NCBI GenBank assembly: GCA_033558025.1 | Contig: JAUCEF010000007.1 | Location: 5,952,001 to 6,016,000 of the forward strand | From: Phytophthora sp. 'mugwort' | Taxonomy: Eukaryota > Oomycota > Peronosporomycetes > Peronosporales > Peronosporaceae | Reading direction: 5' to 3' | DNA: 64,000 nt | Part shown: positions 9,680-20,900 of the stretch, piece by piece | Layout: each line of letters opens with the position of its first letter | Position numbering within the stretch: the stretch's first letter is position 1 | Translations under genes and position numbers: made by a program | Notes under the pieces: model-generated | Database searches by the model: none | What the model saw: only the letters and a program-made list of their open reading frames with translations | What the model was told of the DNA's origin: nothing

Positions 9680-11250
9680 GCAATGACTTGAAGTTTGTAT
9701 GGGGACGAGCTTTTCAGTGCGCGGTCGACCACTGGGCGCTCGAGGCTCAACTTGGGGAATGGACACACTTTTGAATTAGCGGATCGCCGGAGGGAACGGG
9801 TAGCAGTTTTGGCCAATGGACGACAGTCATATCAGACCTTTTACCCAATCATAACGGCCCTGACTGCAACAATCTTTTTACAGTAGGCAGAGAGCGACGT
9901 CGTCGCGCCAGGAAGAACTTGCGCTAAGTCCCGTCTGCCTGAAGTTCGGAGAGCGGGCCCTCTGGCGCCACATTTGCGAAGTGGCGAGCGCGGCGGTGAC
10001 GATGGATAGACGTCGGTTGTCATCGCCGTCATGGACGCCACGAGACGTTAATTCGGGCGCCACGAAGGCCGGCGAGACAACCGCCGAGTGTTGCTCTGTC
10101 AGCCACGGAAAATTTCTATTGGGCGAGAAAGATCGCGCGGTAGGGGTAGCGCCAGCTGCGGCGAGACTTGGCTTGACTATGAAGGTCGCGTCTCTCCCTG
10201 ATTCGCTATACTAAGTACGAAACGGCGTGACAGCCTCGAGTCGCGCCATACTGAGAGTAAGAGTGGTGATTCACCACTGGTGAATACAGTGTAGAACAAA
10301 GTATCACCGCTGGCTAGACTCGAATACATGTACTGCACCCTGCCAAGCATATTTTGGAGCCTCGAATGCTGGACGCCAGCGCACGACAAAGTAAAGTGGA
10401 TGCCGTGTTCGAGATGCCACACGTTCAGCGCCGCTGCTATCAGCGAAAAGCGGCGCCTATACTGAGAGCGAGTGGTTTCTGCCAACTGGAACAGTCGTTC
10501 AATAAACACGGACCAGAGAAAAGCCGGCTATGCGACATCTGCCGTGACTAGAGCCTTTGGTTACTTTTGGTTGCATACTGAGGCTCATAGAATGTTCGAG
10601 AAGCTAGGTGGTTTTACTGGAACTTCCAGACCCGACTGCGTGTTGCTTGCCTGTGACGGCCGACCAATAGGTTGAAGTGCCGTAATGAGAACAAAAAACA
10701 CGACACGACGCAAATCTGAGCAGGTCCAAGCAGCCATTTGCTGCTGCTGCGCTGCACGGACCAGCTTGAAGCTCGATCAGCAGCCCACTCGATGGAACAC
10801 ACCCAATCGCGAATCCCGATGGCGAAACTACGAGCAAAAAACAGGCACAGCGCCGGACGTAAGCGCGGCGACAAGTGGGCAGGATGTTGCTGGCAACCGC
10901 TGCTGCGCGTCCGTCATCGCCAACGTCGCGGGCCGCCGTCATCGCGCCGCGTCGCATCCATACACTACAACGAGCTTCAAGCAGCGCCTTGTTCTCCCAG
11001 CGCACGACATTGTCTTATCGCATGCTCGGCGACCACACGATGCCGCTGTGGCGCATTACCGTAGTAAGCCAGCGCCACAACTGACGGATGGAGTTCTGGC
11101 GCGCTTCACCGTACATTGGCGCAAACCGACGACAATAATGGATCGGTGCTTCAACACCAACTTGATGTCACTAAAGCGGGGGTTGCGGCGAGATACGGCT
11201 ACACTTCAGAATCACGTCGCTTCAACAACAGCAATCTCAACTGCAGCACC
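9680..11250. other. divergent intergenic region between sestrin and DNAI7
   Basis: About 1.6 kb lie between two outward-facing genes. Several overlapping open frames here (the longest is 190 codons at 10685-11257) show no family resemblance or shared exon structure, and I regard them as chance in GC-rich DNA. An 8-bp perfect inverted repeat, ATTCACCA-C-TGGTGAAT, sits at about 10268-10284. The last 100 bp hold the DNAI7 5' UTR. Confidence 0.4.
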
Positions 11251-13727
11251 ATGGTAGCTATCTCTTTACTGGGTCTGTATCGCTTCTTCTCTGGCTAACG
11301 CTGTGCACTTGCTGACGCCAATAACAGGGTCCAAAGAAGAAAGCTAAGGCTCCCAAGAAGACCAAGGAGGAACTCGAGGAGGAGCGCCGCCTGCAGGAGG
11401 AAGAAGAGGCGCGACTGCGAGCCGAGCAGGAGAAACGCATCGAAGAGGCTCGGCTCAAATGCGAGGCGGAGGCCGTACGACTACGAGAGGAGAATGCCAA
11501 GAGGCGTGCTGCCGAACTGGGGCGTCTGGCACGCGAGCACGAAGAGGCCAAGCAGGATATCGAGGCCAAGGCAGTACGGCTCGCCGAGCTGTTGCGCGCG
11601 CAGAAAGAAGCCAAAGACTGGGACAATTATCTGGCCTGTCAGCCGCGGCCCGACGCACAAGTCGAGGGCGACATGAATTCCTTCTTGAACTCGTGGCAGC
11701 TGGACTCAGCTACGTTGGAGATGGACTTGCCCACCGTCACTGCAGCTTGCGAGAGCGCCGCAGAGGTCATGGAGGACCTGGCGTTTGTGGCTGCCAACGC
11801 ATGCGCTACCAATGACGATCCACTGCGAGCACAGTGTACACGCTTCATTACTCGACTACAAGAGCTTGTTGTCGAGAAGGTGGATCTTACGACGGTACAT
11901 GTCCTTCAGTACGCTGATGAGTACGCAGACATATCGCCGACGACGTCTGCATCAACGAGCACTTCGAGCATCGTCAGCGCGTCTCGTGGTGAGGTGAAAC
12001 TAGCAAGCGCGTCTCCAAACACAGGTTGGGTACAGCTCGGTTTGTGGATAAACCTGCTAGCAAAGGGGTCTTCGCGTAACAAACGAGTGGAGTTTTCAGA
12101 GTTGGGTGTAAACGTCGACCTCCCCAAGGCTGTCATTACTCAGTCGTTGGCGCTGCGTGTGACGCGCTGGCCGTTCGATGCTTTCTCGCCGCTGTCAGAA
12201 GGTGGAGTGAGCGATATAGCGATTGGTGGGGTCTTTTCGCTCGAACTGCTGGCGGTGCCGTCACCTCCGAAGCGTGCCCGCGGCTGGATCATGCGTGAAG
12301 TACCCGATGCGTGCGAACAGCTTAAACGATTGCATTATCCGTTGGATGGTATGATGGTTTCTGCTGCACTGCCGATCAAGGCTAGTCTTACGTTGCCCAA
12401 AGACGTGCTGTTTGCACCGACGATACCCGTGAGCACCTCAAGTGTCAAATTGCCTCGAATTGGTTGGTGGGATGCAACGCGAATGCGTTGGGAAGAAGAA
12501 GGTGTGACGGATGTTGTCTTCCAAGAAGATACAAACTCCATCAGCTTCAGTACGTTGCGCCTCACTCACTTGGCCGTACTGGTCCGACGCGATCGCAACT
12601 TCTATAAGCAGTCGTGGAGATTGTGTATGGACACCAATCCACGTGTCAGCGTTGTCACTGAAGACTTCCACGCCGAATCTGGCGACAAAGAGCTAGGAGA
12701 TATGCGCGCACGTCTTACTCTGAGTACGCCAGTTTTTGCCTACATTCAATTCGAGATAACTCCACACGGTGCCAGACTAGTAGAACCAGCACTTCCGCAG
12801 CTCGAAGCCTTGCGCAAGGAAGTAATGCCTCCTGGAGAACTCCTCACTCGACTAGCTCATGCTGGAATTGATCTATGTCCACCGCTTGAAACGGAGCATG
12901 AAGGTGAGGAAGAAGGAAATCACGACGCCGTTAAGAAGCAAACATTAGCACGATTTGGTTTTATCCCCAAGCTTAAAATGCTCGAGGACCGGGTAATTGA
13001 CGAGATCGCCAGCGTCGTCGCGGGCTTTGAAATCACTGATGGCAACAAGAACGCTGAGTGGGGGCACGTCAATGGAGCTGCAACTACTGTGGGGAATAAC
13101 AAGCGCATCGTCTTCTCGGTCAAGGAGATGTCATGGCCTTATATGATGGACGATCATGACGACAGTCAACAACAGGCTGGAGAAGAGGAAACGGTAAATA
13201 GTGCTACAAACGCTGCTAGCGTTTTGGTGCTAGCTGAGGTCGATGAGGAGGCTAGCGGAGGGTGTGTCAAGTTCAGGTTAAACCTTAAGGCTGACACCGA
13301 TGCAGAAAACTTGGTGATGCCACCTCGTGACGGCGATAGCGACGCAGTAGCTGGCGAGACAAAGGACGAGGAAGACATTTATGACACGCACGTGCATCTT
13401 CGTCGAGCGCTGGATGAAATCTCGTCTCCGGATGCTCGCGACCGAATGGACAATTCACATGTGTTGTTCGAGTTGACGCTGCAGAAGATGCTGCGTCTGC
13501 TTCGCCTGCTTAGCTACTCGCAGCCACCTGCGCTGCGTGGGCAGGTTAAACAAGGCAAATCTGGAGTGGAGGAAGAAACAGCAGCATCTCCAACAACGAA
13601 TACGGCGGAGTCAACAGCTGAGCCAGACACCAAGGCACAAGAAGAAGCCCATGACGCTGTGGCACTGAACAATGCAGCTCAAGACGGAGGCGAAGCTAGT
13701 GCAGTACCCACTGAATCTATCAGCTAA
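11251..13727 (+). CDS. DNAI7: DNAI7/CASC1 axonemal dynein-associated protein
   Basis: Two exons: the ATG alone (11251-11253) and 11328-13727, joined across a 74-bp GT-AG intron (11254-11327). The product is 800 aa and starts MGPKKKAKAPKKTKEELEEE. The Lys-rich tail leading into a charged coiled coil (about 10-100) is typical of DNAI7 (CASC1, IC97), a factor needed for inner-arm dynein in cilia. It is followed by the Casc1 N-domain with NSWQLDSATLEMD, and a middle region containing GVFSLELLAVPSPPK. Length is close to animal homologues (about 720-740 aa). The second exon alone offers only a late ATG at 11592 that would lose the coiled coil, so the split start is preferred. The stop lies 53 bp from that of the convergent PAPS reductase gene. 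Confidence 0.8.
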
Positions 13728-13780
13728 AACAGAACGAGTGCTTGCAAGATACTTTTTCATATTGGTTATTGTTATTTACG

Positions 13781-14848
13781 TTAGACAAAGCGCGACGGGA
13801 TGCCGAAGTGTGCGACAAACTCGGTGTAGCCGCCGATGTACTTGCCATCCAGGAAGATCTGGGGCACCGTTTTGACAGGCTTGCCGATGATCTGCTGCAA
13901 CGACTTGATAGACAGCTCAGTGGGTACGCTCACCTCGTCGAACTCCCACTCGCGCTCGCGCATGACGTCCTTGGCAGCTAGACAGAACTTGCACGTGGGT
14001 TTGGTGAACACCGTGATGCCCTTCTCACGTTTAGTAAGTGCCAGCAGCTCTTGGTCGTGATCTGAAAGAGCCAACGGGTCATCAAACTTAAAGTCTTCGA
14101 GTTTCATGTCGTGCATGTCCAAGTGCAGTCCGCACTCTTGCTGCTTGCCGTTGAACCTTCCAGCACGGTCGTTGCCCTTGTCCGCCTCGGTCACGGGGCG
14201 ACTAGAGTGGGCATCACCGATGCTCTCGTAGCCCTGCGCCTTGAGTGGGTGGTACTCCAACTGGTTCGCAGCCATGTACTGTTCAACCTCTTTCTTGCTC
14301 CAGTTAAGGATGGGGCAGATCTTGAGGCGGCCTTCGTACACGTTGACGTGCTTCATGTGCTGCCGGTGCTGTGTCTGATCAGCGCGCACGCCCACGAGAA
14401 GCGCGGCGGCGTCTAGCTCCTTGAGTGCACGCTGCATGGGTTCCACTTTGCGCATATAACCGTATTGGCGGTGCGCTTCGAGGGTCTCGAGCTCGTAAAG
14501 CTTTCCGTAGAGCGCCTCCATGCGCGCGGGGGTGATCGGCGACTGGTAGACACGCACATCCAGGTCCAGCAGCTTGGTCAAGTGCGCTACGAACTGGTAC
14601 GTCTCCTTGGGCAGGTAGCCCGTGTCTACCCATACAATGGGGATGTTTTTGCTCACATCGCGCGTTAGGTGCAGCATGATGGCCGACTGGATACCGAAGC
14701 TGGAGCTCAGCACCGTACGAGGGCCGAAGGTCTCGAACGTCCATTGTACGATTTCTCTAGCTGTTTTCCCCTCTAGTTGCGCGTTAAGCGCGTCAGCGTA
14801 GGCCTCCAGCGAGGCGTACTGGGACTCGTCAAACCCGGGCGCGGTCAT
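13781..14848 (-). CDS. PAPS reductase fused to a glutaredoxin domain
   Basis: A 355-aa protein for assimilatory sulfate reduction, converting phosphoadenylyl sulfate to sulfite. Residues 25-245 are the PAPS/APS reductase domain: the phosphate-binding SSSFGIQS loop at 48-55, VDTGYLPKETY, the KHVNVYEGRLKICPI core, and the catalytic Cys239 in ECGLH. Residues 275-350 are a glutaredoxin domain with CKFC (286-289), TVPQ (327-330) and YIGG. The protein has only four cysteines (178, 239, 286, 289). The paired cysteines that hold the 4Fe-4S cluster in APS reductases are missing, so PAPS is the likelier substrate. Plant APS reductases have a similar C-terminal redox domain but keep the cluster. There is no evident targeting peptide. 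It is divergent from the 15114 gene with 265 bp between the starts. Confidence 0.88.
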   Translation of the reverse strand: MTAPGFDESQYASLEAYADALNAQLEGKTAREIVQWTFETFGPRTVLSSSFGIQSAIMLHLTRDVSKNIPIVWVDTGYLPKETYQFVAHLTKLLDLDVRVYQSPITPARMEALYGKLYELETLEAHRQYGYMRKVEPMQRALKELDAAALLVGVRADQTQHRQHMKHVNVYEGRLKICPILNWSKKEVEQYMAANQLEYHPLKAQGYESIGDAHSSRPVTEADKGNDRAGRFNGKQQECGLHLDMHDMKLEDFKFDDPLALSDHDQELLALTKREKGITVFTKPTCKFCLAAKDVMREREWEFDEVSVPTELSIKSLQQIIGKPVKTVPQIFLDGKYIGGYTEFVAHFGIPSRFV

Positions 14849-15113
14849 GGTATTTTTATAAGATTTGTTTGCTTCTGGTGATGCAGATAGCGGAATGAAC
14901 GAAACGGCGTTAGGTCATCACAATGCGGATAGGGTTTATCTCGTAGGTCGCTTAGAGCGATATGATTGGACATTAGTCAGCCAATTAATATCAGGAAGAG
15001 TGACCAGTCACTTTGCTTCGTTCTAATCATTCGATAACATCGAGAACTGGATTGGACAAATATATATTTCATAATAGTGGCATGTCAGTGTTTACAAGCG
15101 AAGCGACGAAGCC

Positions 15114-15893
15114 ATGGAGACCGACGCGGCCTCAAGCAGCGTCTTCAACCTCTACCAGGAAGGACTAGAGTCCGATCAAGTGCTGCAGCTCTGCTTCTTG
15201 CGCCGGCGTGCGCCGCGTCGGCTGAGACTCGGTCTCACTCCCATCGAAGACGAATTCGTGCTGCCGCGGCCGGAGCTGAAAATCGCGAGTCTGTTTCCGC
15301 CAGCAGACTTTCAATTAGAGCGGTTAGTATCGCAGAGAGCTCCAATATCACAGCAACAAGCTAGCAACAGTGCAGATGAAGCAGTTCTAAGCAGCACGAC
15401 AATCGATCAAGTCCGCGAGAGCGCAAGGAGACACTTCTTGCAGCCACGACGTGCTGCCGTTGAAGATGTGCGTCAGTGGGCCGCACTGGTCGAGAGCGAT
15501 TGGCTCCAGATCCATCGAAGTCTGCGGCAATTCAAGATACAGCGGCGACGCCAAGACGCCAAGATGCCGGGAATTGCACCTACTGCCCAGGTGCCTGAGG
15601 TTGCTGACGTGTGCTGGATGCTGGAGCAGTGTCCTAGTGACGCCTTGGTCGGCTTTGTGTGGGATCATCTACTTGTCCCCCTTTTGCAGCAATGCGTGGG
15701 GTCTAATACGTCGCAGCACCAGCTTTTATTCAGGTTTTTAGTCAGCAGCCACTCGTTCGCCTCACTCAGCCCCAAGGATTTCCGCGCCAAGGTCCGCTCT
15801 CGAAATCTGCGGCAGGTCGATGACGCCTTCGGCGCTCAGGCAGAGCTCGCACTCATCGCTTTGTATCGAAGGCAGCGTGATGGCATGAAGTGA
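15114..15893 (+). CDS. conserved-looking hypothetical protein, 259 aa
   Basis: An intronless ATG-started frame of 259 codons between two confident genes. It encodes an Arg- and Leu-rich, mostly helical protein (METDAASSSVFNLYQEGL...). It has an amphipathic helix near 100-150 (WAALVESDWLQIHRSLRQFK) and a hydrophobic helix at about 180-200 (SDALVGFVWDHLLVPLLQQC). There is no signal peptide, membrane span or domain that I recognise. Support comes from its position, its ATG context, the lack of a longer competing frame and a tidy 3' end 135 bp before the next gene. It is divergent from the PAPS reductase gene and may share its promoter. Confidence 0.55.
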   Translation: METDAASSSVFNLYQEGLESDQVLQLCFLRRRAPRRLRLGLTPIEDEFVLPRPELKIASLFPPADFQLERLVSQRAPISQQQASNSADEAVLSSTTIDQVRESARRHFLQPRRAAVEDVRQWAALVESDWLQIHRSLRQFKIQRRRQDAKMPGIAPTAQVPEVADVCWMLEQCPSDALVGFVWDHLLVPLLQQCVGSNTSQHQLLFRFLVSSHSFASLSPKDFRAKVRSRNLRQVDDAFGAQAELALIALYRRQRDGMK

Positions 15894-16028
15894 GAGATTT
15901 CCCTGACCATCACTCTGAGTCAACAAGTTGAAGTTTCCGTATCCAACTTCCTCATCCTTTGCTCTCATTCCGCAATTTTTCGCGTCAAACGCAAAGTGAA
16001 CAACCACGCAGAGGAATCCTCTTAAGAT

Positions 16029-17902
16029 ATGGAGCGTCTTAGCGGGGGACTGATGAAAGGTGGGAAAGGTTTAAGCAGAGGTGGCGCCGCTGCTACTGCA
16101 GATAAGGCCAGCGCCAAAGGGAAATTTAAACTGCTCACGTCGAAAGATCCACTGCCACTGTTAGCAAGTACGTAATATACGTAATATATGAGTGTAGCTC
16201 TCCTTGGTCCTCTGGTATCTGACTCGAGGCGTGGCTTTATCGCATAGAGAAACAACTGAGTCGGCAGACAAAGCCTAAAGCCGAGTTCCTCGCGTCGGCG
16301 AGAGCAATCGAGACACAAAGTGAGAATATGCTCTTGATGCCGGTATGTGCAGATTAATGGGTTTGTAGACGCTTACAACGCTGTTGTGCTCGTGCAGACA
16401 TAATGAAGAGTAGTATTTTCGCAGCCAACAGCTTCATGCGACCACTTGCGACGGATGGCCCAGTAAAGAAGAGTGCGGGATTCAGCTTGATGAAGTTTCA
16501 GCCCAAGTACGGTGAGCTTGGGCAATCGATTAGTGGTACCTCAACGAAGGCGGCACCATCAGCATTTACAGACGCACACCCGTCGCTGGGCAAGTTTGCA
16601 GTCAATTCACTGACCAAGAAGAAAAATAGTTCGACAAGTGGAGCTGGACCAAGGTTAGATAAGGTGTCCTTGTTCAAGTTACATTCAAAGGGAACGCTGC
16701 CGTTTGCTTTTCGTGCAGAAACCAAGTCTTCCGCCGCCAAAAAGAGAAAAGCAGCTGAGTCGTTTACCGAAGACAAGAAGAACTCGTTTCCGAGCAAAAC
16801 TAGACGTGTTGCTCCCAGCTTCACGCTGATAACCCCAACAGGTGGGAAGGAGAAGGACAGTAAAAAGCTGTCAGCGGCGTGCGGTAAGAGCACAGAACCT
16901 TTGGGAAGCAGCGTGCCCTTCGCCACGAAAATGGGTGGTGTGAAGATAAAGCCAAATGATGCAGCTGTTTTGAAGAAACGAAGCACGCTGGCGACTTCAA
17001 CAGTGGCGGCACCTGCATGGAAAAAAAGCAAGACTCAACTTGGTACGTTTGCAACAATGAATTTCAGCTTTGCTGGTGACATTCTGATATGGTTCGGGCA
17101 ACAGTCCCGGAGCTTGGAGATCCCAGTAGAGCGGCAAACGGAGTGACCAAGTCGGGGTAATGGCATGCATTAAACGCTGTGGCAATGAGTTTGGTATTTA
17201 ATATGTCGCTTTCTGTGCCTCTATCTGAAGTTCGTCTGGAAGTGCTCTCCATGGTGAAGATGACTCAGATTCGCCTTCAGCTCTTGTACCTGTAGTTGTT
17301 AAGTCGTCACAGACATCCCCAGATTTTGTTGCAGAGAAAGCGCAGTCAAGAATTGTGCCTCCGTCTCCTGACTGCACAGACGATTGGTATGATGCTACCT
17401 CAAAAAGTAAACCTATCATGGCCTAACGAAGTTTTTTTTTTTTGCGTGTAACTTGTATAGTCTGAGCGGAATTGAGGAGGAGCTCGCAATGAAACTTTTG
17501 TGCACTGTGGTAAGAACTGCGCTCATTTGATGCCTACCTTTTGCCGGCTAGTCTAACCCTGAGTTAGGATGATGATCAAGAAGATGAGTTCCTTGCGAGG
17601 GCGGCCGCTATTCAAGAGTTCACTGACCGCGTAGGGCTCGAGCAAAAACAACTTCGCAAGCGTCTACTCGATGCTCATGGTAGGGATAGTAGCGGTAGTC
17701 AAATGTGCAGCTCGTTTGCTGTCGTCTAACTCACTTTTACACGTTCGCAGCTGATGTTAGCGAGAGTCTTCTCGACGCACTAACTGATCTCGTGGCAGAA
17801 GAAGGGGGCATCGGGATCGACAAGCTGGACTTTGACATGAACATCGATGTCAATGTTGTCGACCCCTTCCTACAAGACGACGAGATCCAAGTCATTCAGT
17901 AA
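16029..17902 (+). CDS. seven-exon hypothetical protein, 434 aa
   Basis: Rebuilt from splice sites as join(16029-16167, 16398-17042, 17105-17156, 17231-17386, 17461-17509, 17568-17679, 17751-17902). All six junctions are GT-AG, phases agree, and the total is 1305 nt. The N-terminus (MERLSGGLMKGGKGLSRGG) and the next 200 residues are Lys/Ser/Ala-rich and basic, with short repeated motifs resembling KFAVNSLTKKK or PFAFRAETKSSAAKKRKA. They are suggestive of a nuclear or nucleic-acid-associated protein. The C-terminal 120 residues turn acidic and helical (LSGIEEELAMKLLCTV; DEFLARAAAIQEFTDRVGLEQ; FDMNIDVNVV). No domain is recognised. Intron 1 (230 bp) is unusually long for this window and could hide another exon around 16232-16342. 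The gene converges on the EF-hand array gene, with 78 bp between the stops. Confidence 0.6.
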
Positions 17903-17980
17903 GGAACAATCATCGATTCAATCGTTCAGCAAGAAAGCATTCATTTTAGTTTCACAAGCTCCGCATTACTATCAGTTTCT

Positions 17981-20900
17981 TTAAAGCCCAGAAGTGCACC
18001 ACTGCAACCCAGAACATTCAACATAAAAATATCACGTTAGCCACCAGCACAGGTCGCACCATAGCACTATTACGCATCCTTACCTTCTTGAATTCGTCAA
18101 AGCTGAGCTTGTTGTCACCGTTCAGGTCTGCCTCTTTAAAGCACTGATCCGCTGTTGCTTGAGCAAGTTCTTCTGGCGAGACACCCATCTTAGTCTTCGT
18201 GCTATCCGTCGTTTCATACATCACCTTAAAGATCGACGTCATGTAGTTGATCATCTCTTCTTGCGTGATGTACCCGTCTCCATTAATGTCGTATAGCTGG
18301 AATGCTGCACGAACCTTGTCGTCCATGCTCGACCCAGACAACACTGACAACCCACTAGCAAGCTCGCCGAAATCGACTGTGTTGCTATTGTCCGTATCAA
18401 ATGCACGGAAGAGTCGACGGATCATCACTTCAGCCTCTTGTCGCTCTTCTGGCGACTCATGGCCACCTGCCAACCGGATGATTTGATCGAAACATTTCTT
18501 GAATGCCGCAAATGTTAGCTCTCCAGAAGGCGCAGCCTCTGCAAAGATCTCCAGCACGTCGTTAACCTCATACGTGTCCAGCTTGAGCAGTTGCCGGACG
18601 TGCTCCATGTTAGAGCTGTTCATATTCAACGCGGACGCGGAGTTTGGCGACAGCAGTGCGTCACCGTTGGATCCCGTCATACCGTAGATCTTATCGGACG
18701 GGAAACTTATAGGTGTGTTATCGCCATTCAAATGAGTACCCTTCCCAGCCCCCCACACCGTTTTCCTTGGTGATTCGGGAGCTGGTGACCCGCTGTGATG
18801 ACTGCCAGCTTGAATGTTTCCGTAGGACAGCGAATCATCACTGTGAATCTCGTTTGTGTTGCCATTTCCTGCTGGCTGTCCATCTTGCGGCTGACCATGA
18901 ATGCCACCCACTCCTGCCACAGGCGCCTCAAAACCGGAAGACTTAGAGTACCAAGCAACAAACTCGTCGAAACTTAGTTTCCCGTCCTTGTTCAGGTCTG
19001 CTTCTACGAAGCACTGCTCAGCCGTAATTAATGCTAGCTCCTCCGGCTGTACCCCAAGCTTTTCATTAGTTCCCGGACTGGTCTCGTACAGCACCTTAAA
19101 GACACTCGCCAGATAGCGCACCATCTCGTCCAACGAGATAAATCCATCTTGATTGAGATCATACAGCGAAAAGGCTGCGCGAACCTTTTCCTCCCGAGAA
19201 CCGCCGCAGAGCACTGACAACCCACTACTCAGCTCACAAAAATCAACGGTGCCACTGTGATCCTCGTCAAAGATCACGAATAACCTGTTCAGAATAAGCC
19301 GCAATCGCGCCAGACTAACCTCATCGTTCTTGTACTGCTCATCCACAAGCTGCTCGAAACACTCCTCAAAGGCCTCACGTGACAGCGTACCATCCTCTGA
19401 GCAACGATTGGCAAAAATTTCAAACACTTCGTCGGCCGTATACTTCTCCAGGTTGGTCATCTGCTTCACCACGTCCAGACTCACCCAATCGGGTGAGCCT
19501 GGATGCTGCTGAACCTTTTCTTCTTGTTGCTCGTGCTGCTGTTCGCGCTCGCCGAGAACAGCGGGCACAGGCAGGTCGCCAACCTTTTTCGGCTGCATGT
19601 ACCACTGGCTGAACTCCGCAAAGGAAAGTTTACCATCCTTGTCATGGTCCGCTTCAACGAAAGCTTGTTCCGCTGTGATCTCGCCCAGTTCCTCAGGTGT
19701 CACACCCAATCGTGCCTCGCTGTTAGGGTTCACCTCAAATAGTACCTTGAATACTGCAGTGAGGTAGAGGCGCATTTCACCTAACGAAATGAATCCGTCA
19801 TGGTTCACGTCATATAAATTGAACGCGGCGCGTACCTTGTCAGTTTGGCTTCCACCACAAAGCACCGACAACCCGCTTGCCAGGTCGTTAAAGTCCACCA
19901 GTCCATTTCCATCCTTGTCAAACAGTTCAAAGATACGGTCCACTAGTAATTGCAGTCGGTCCTCCGACACCTTAGTTTCAGACTCGACTTTGAAGTGACC
20001 AAATGCCTGTCTAAACGTTTCCTTGTCCATGGTACCATCAGCAGCTGTAAACTTGGCAAACGTATTCAGCACTTGCTGAGCCGAAAAGGACTCCAAGTTC
20101 GTCAAATGCCGCACCTCACGCAGCGACAGCCACTCTGGGATATTATTCTGGATGAGCCGCTCAATGTTGGCGGCGTTGGACCGAGTGTACCACTTGCGGA
20201 ATTCGGGAAAACTCAAACGACCATCGCGGTCAAGATCGGCTTCTTCGAACGCTTGCTGCGCAGTACGCACACCTAGTTCCTCCGGGGAATCACACTCCAT
20301 TTGCTGCAGCCCAGAAGGCGACGCTTCTTTCAGCACTCGGAAAACCGAGGTCAGATACCGCGTCATCTCCTCCATCGAAATAAACCCATCGGCGTTATAG
20401 TCATACAAAGCAAACGCAGCGCGAATCTTTTCCTCGGACGAGCCGCCACAGAAAACTGATAGGCCGCTCGAGATCTCGCTGAAGTCGACCATCCCGTTCT
20501 TGTCGACATCGAAAAGTTCAAAAAGACGGTTAAGAATGGGGTTAATTCGTTGGTACTCCTCGGATTTGATACCTTGGTTTGTCGAGATGATTTTTCGGAA
20601 ACACGTATCGAATGCTTCTCGCGGCACGTATCCTTGCTCATCGGCGCACTCTGCTAGAGCTTCAAAAACTTCCATGGGTGAGAATGCTTGCAGGTTTGTT
20701 AATCGTCGAGCTTCCGCCAAACTAAACAACTGCTCCCCATTCTTCGCGACCTCGCCGATCCCACCCGGTTGCTGATACCAGTGTTGGAATTCTTTCAGTG
20801 TCAGCTGGCCATCATGATCTCGATCAGCCTCAGCAAACGCCTGCTGTGCAGTGACTTCTCCCAGTTCTTCAGGGGTTACACCAAGTGATTGCGTGTCCGG

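Noticed and set aside
9680..9766. N-terminal extension of sestrin by 29 codons
   Set aside because: It would need a GTG start; the ATG at 9679 is the first usable one in a nuclear eukaryotic gene.
10685..11257. 190-codon plus-strand open frame upstream of DNAI7
   Set aside because: No family resemblance, overlaps other frames of similar quality and ends just past the DNAI7 ATG; probably chance in GC-rich DNA, partly 5' UTR.
16232..16342. Possible extra exon (frame reading WLYRIEKQLSRQTK...)
   Set aside because: It looks coding-like, but no donor/acceptor pair joins it to exons 1 and 2 in phase with GT-AG borders; a GC-AG donor would solve only one side.
16498..17031. 177-codon minus-strand open frame
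   Set aside because: Shadow of exon 2 of the seven-exon gene; the plus strand has consistent splicing and an acidic C-terminal extension.
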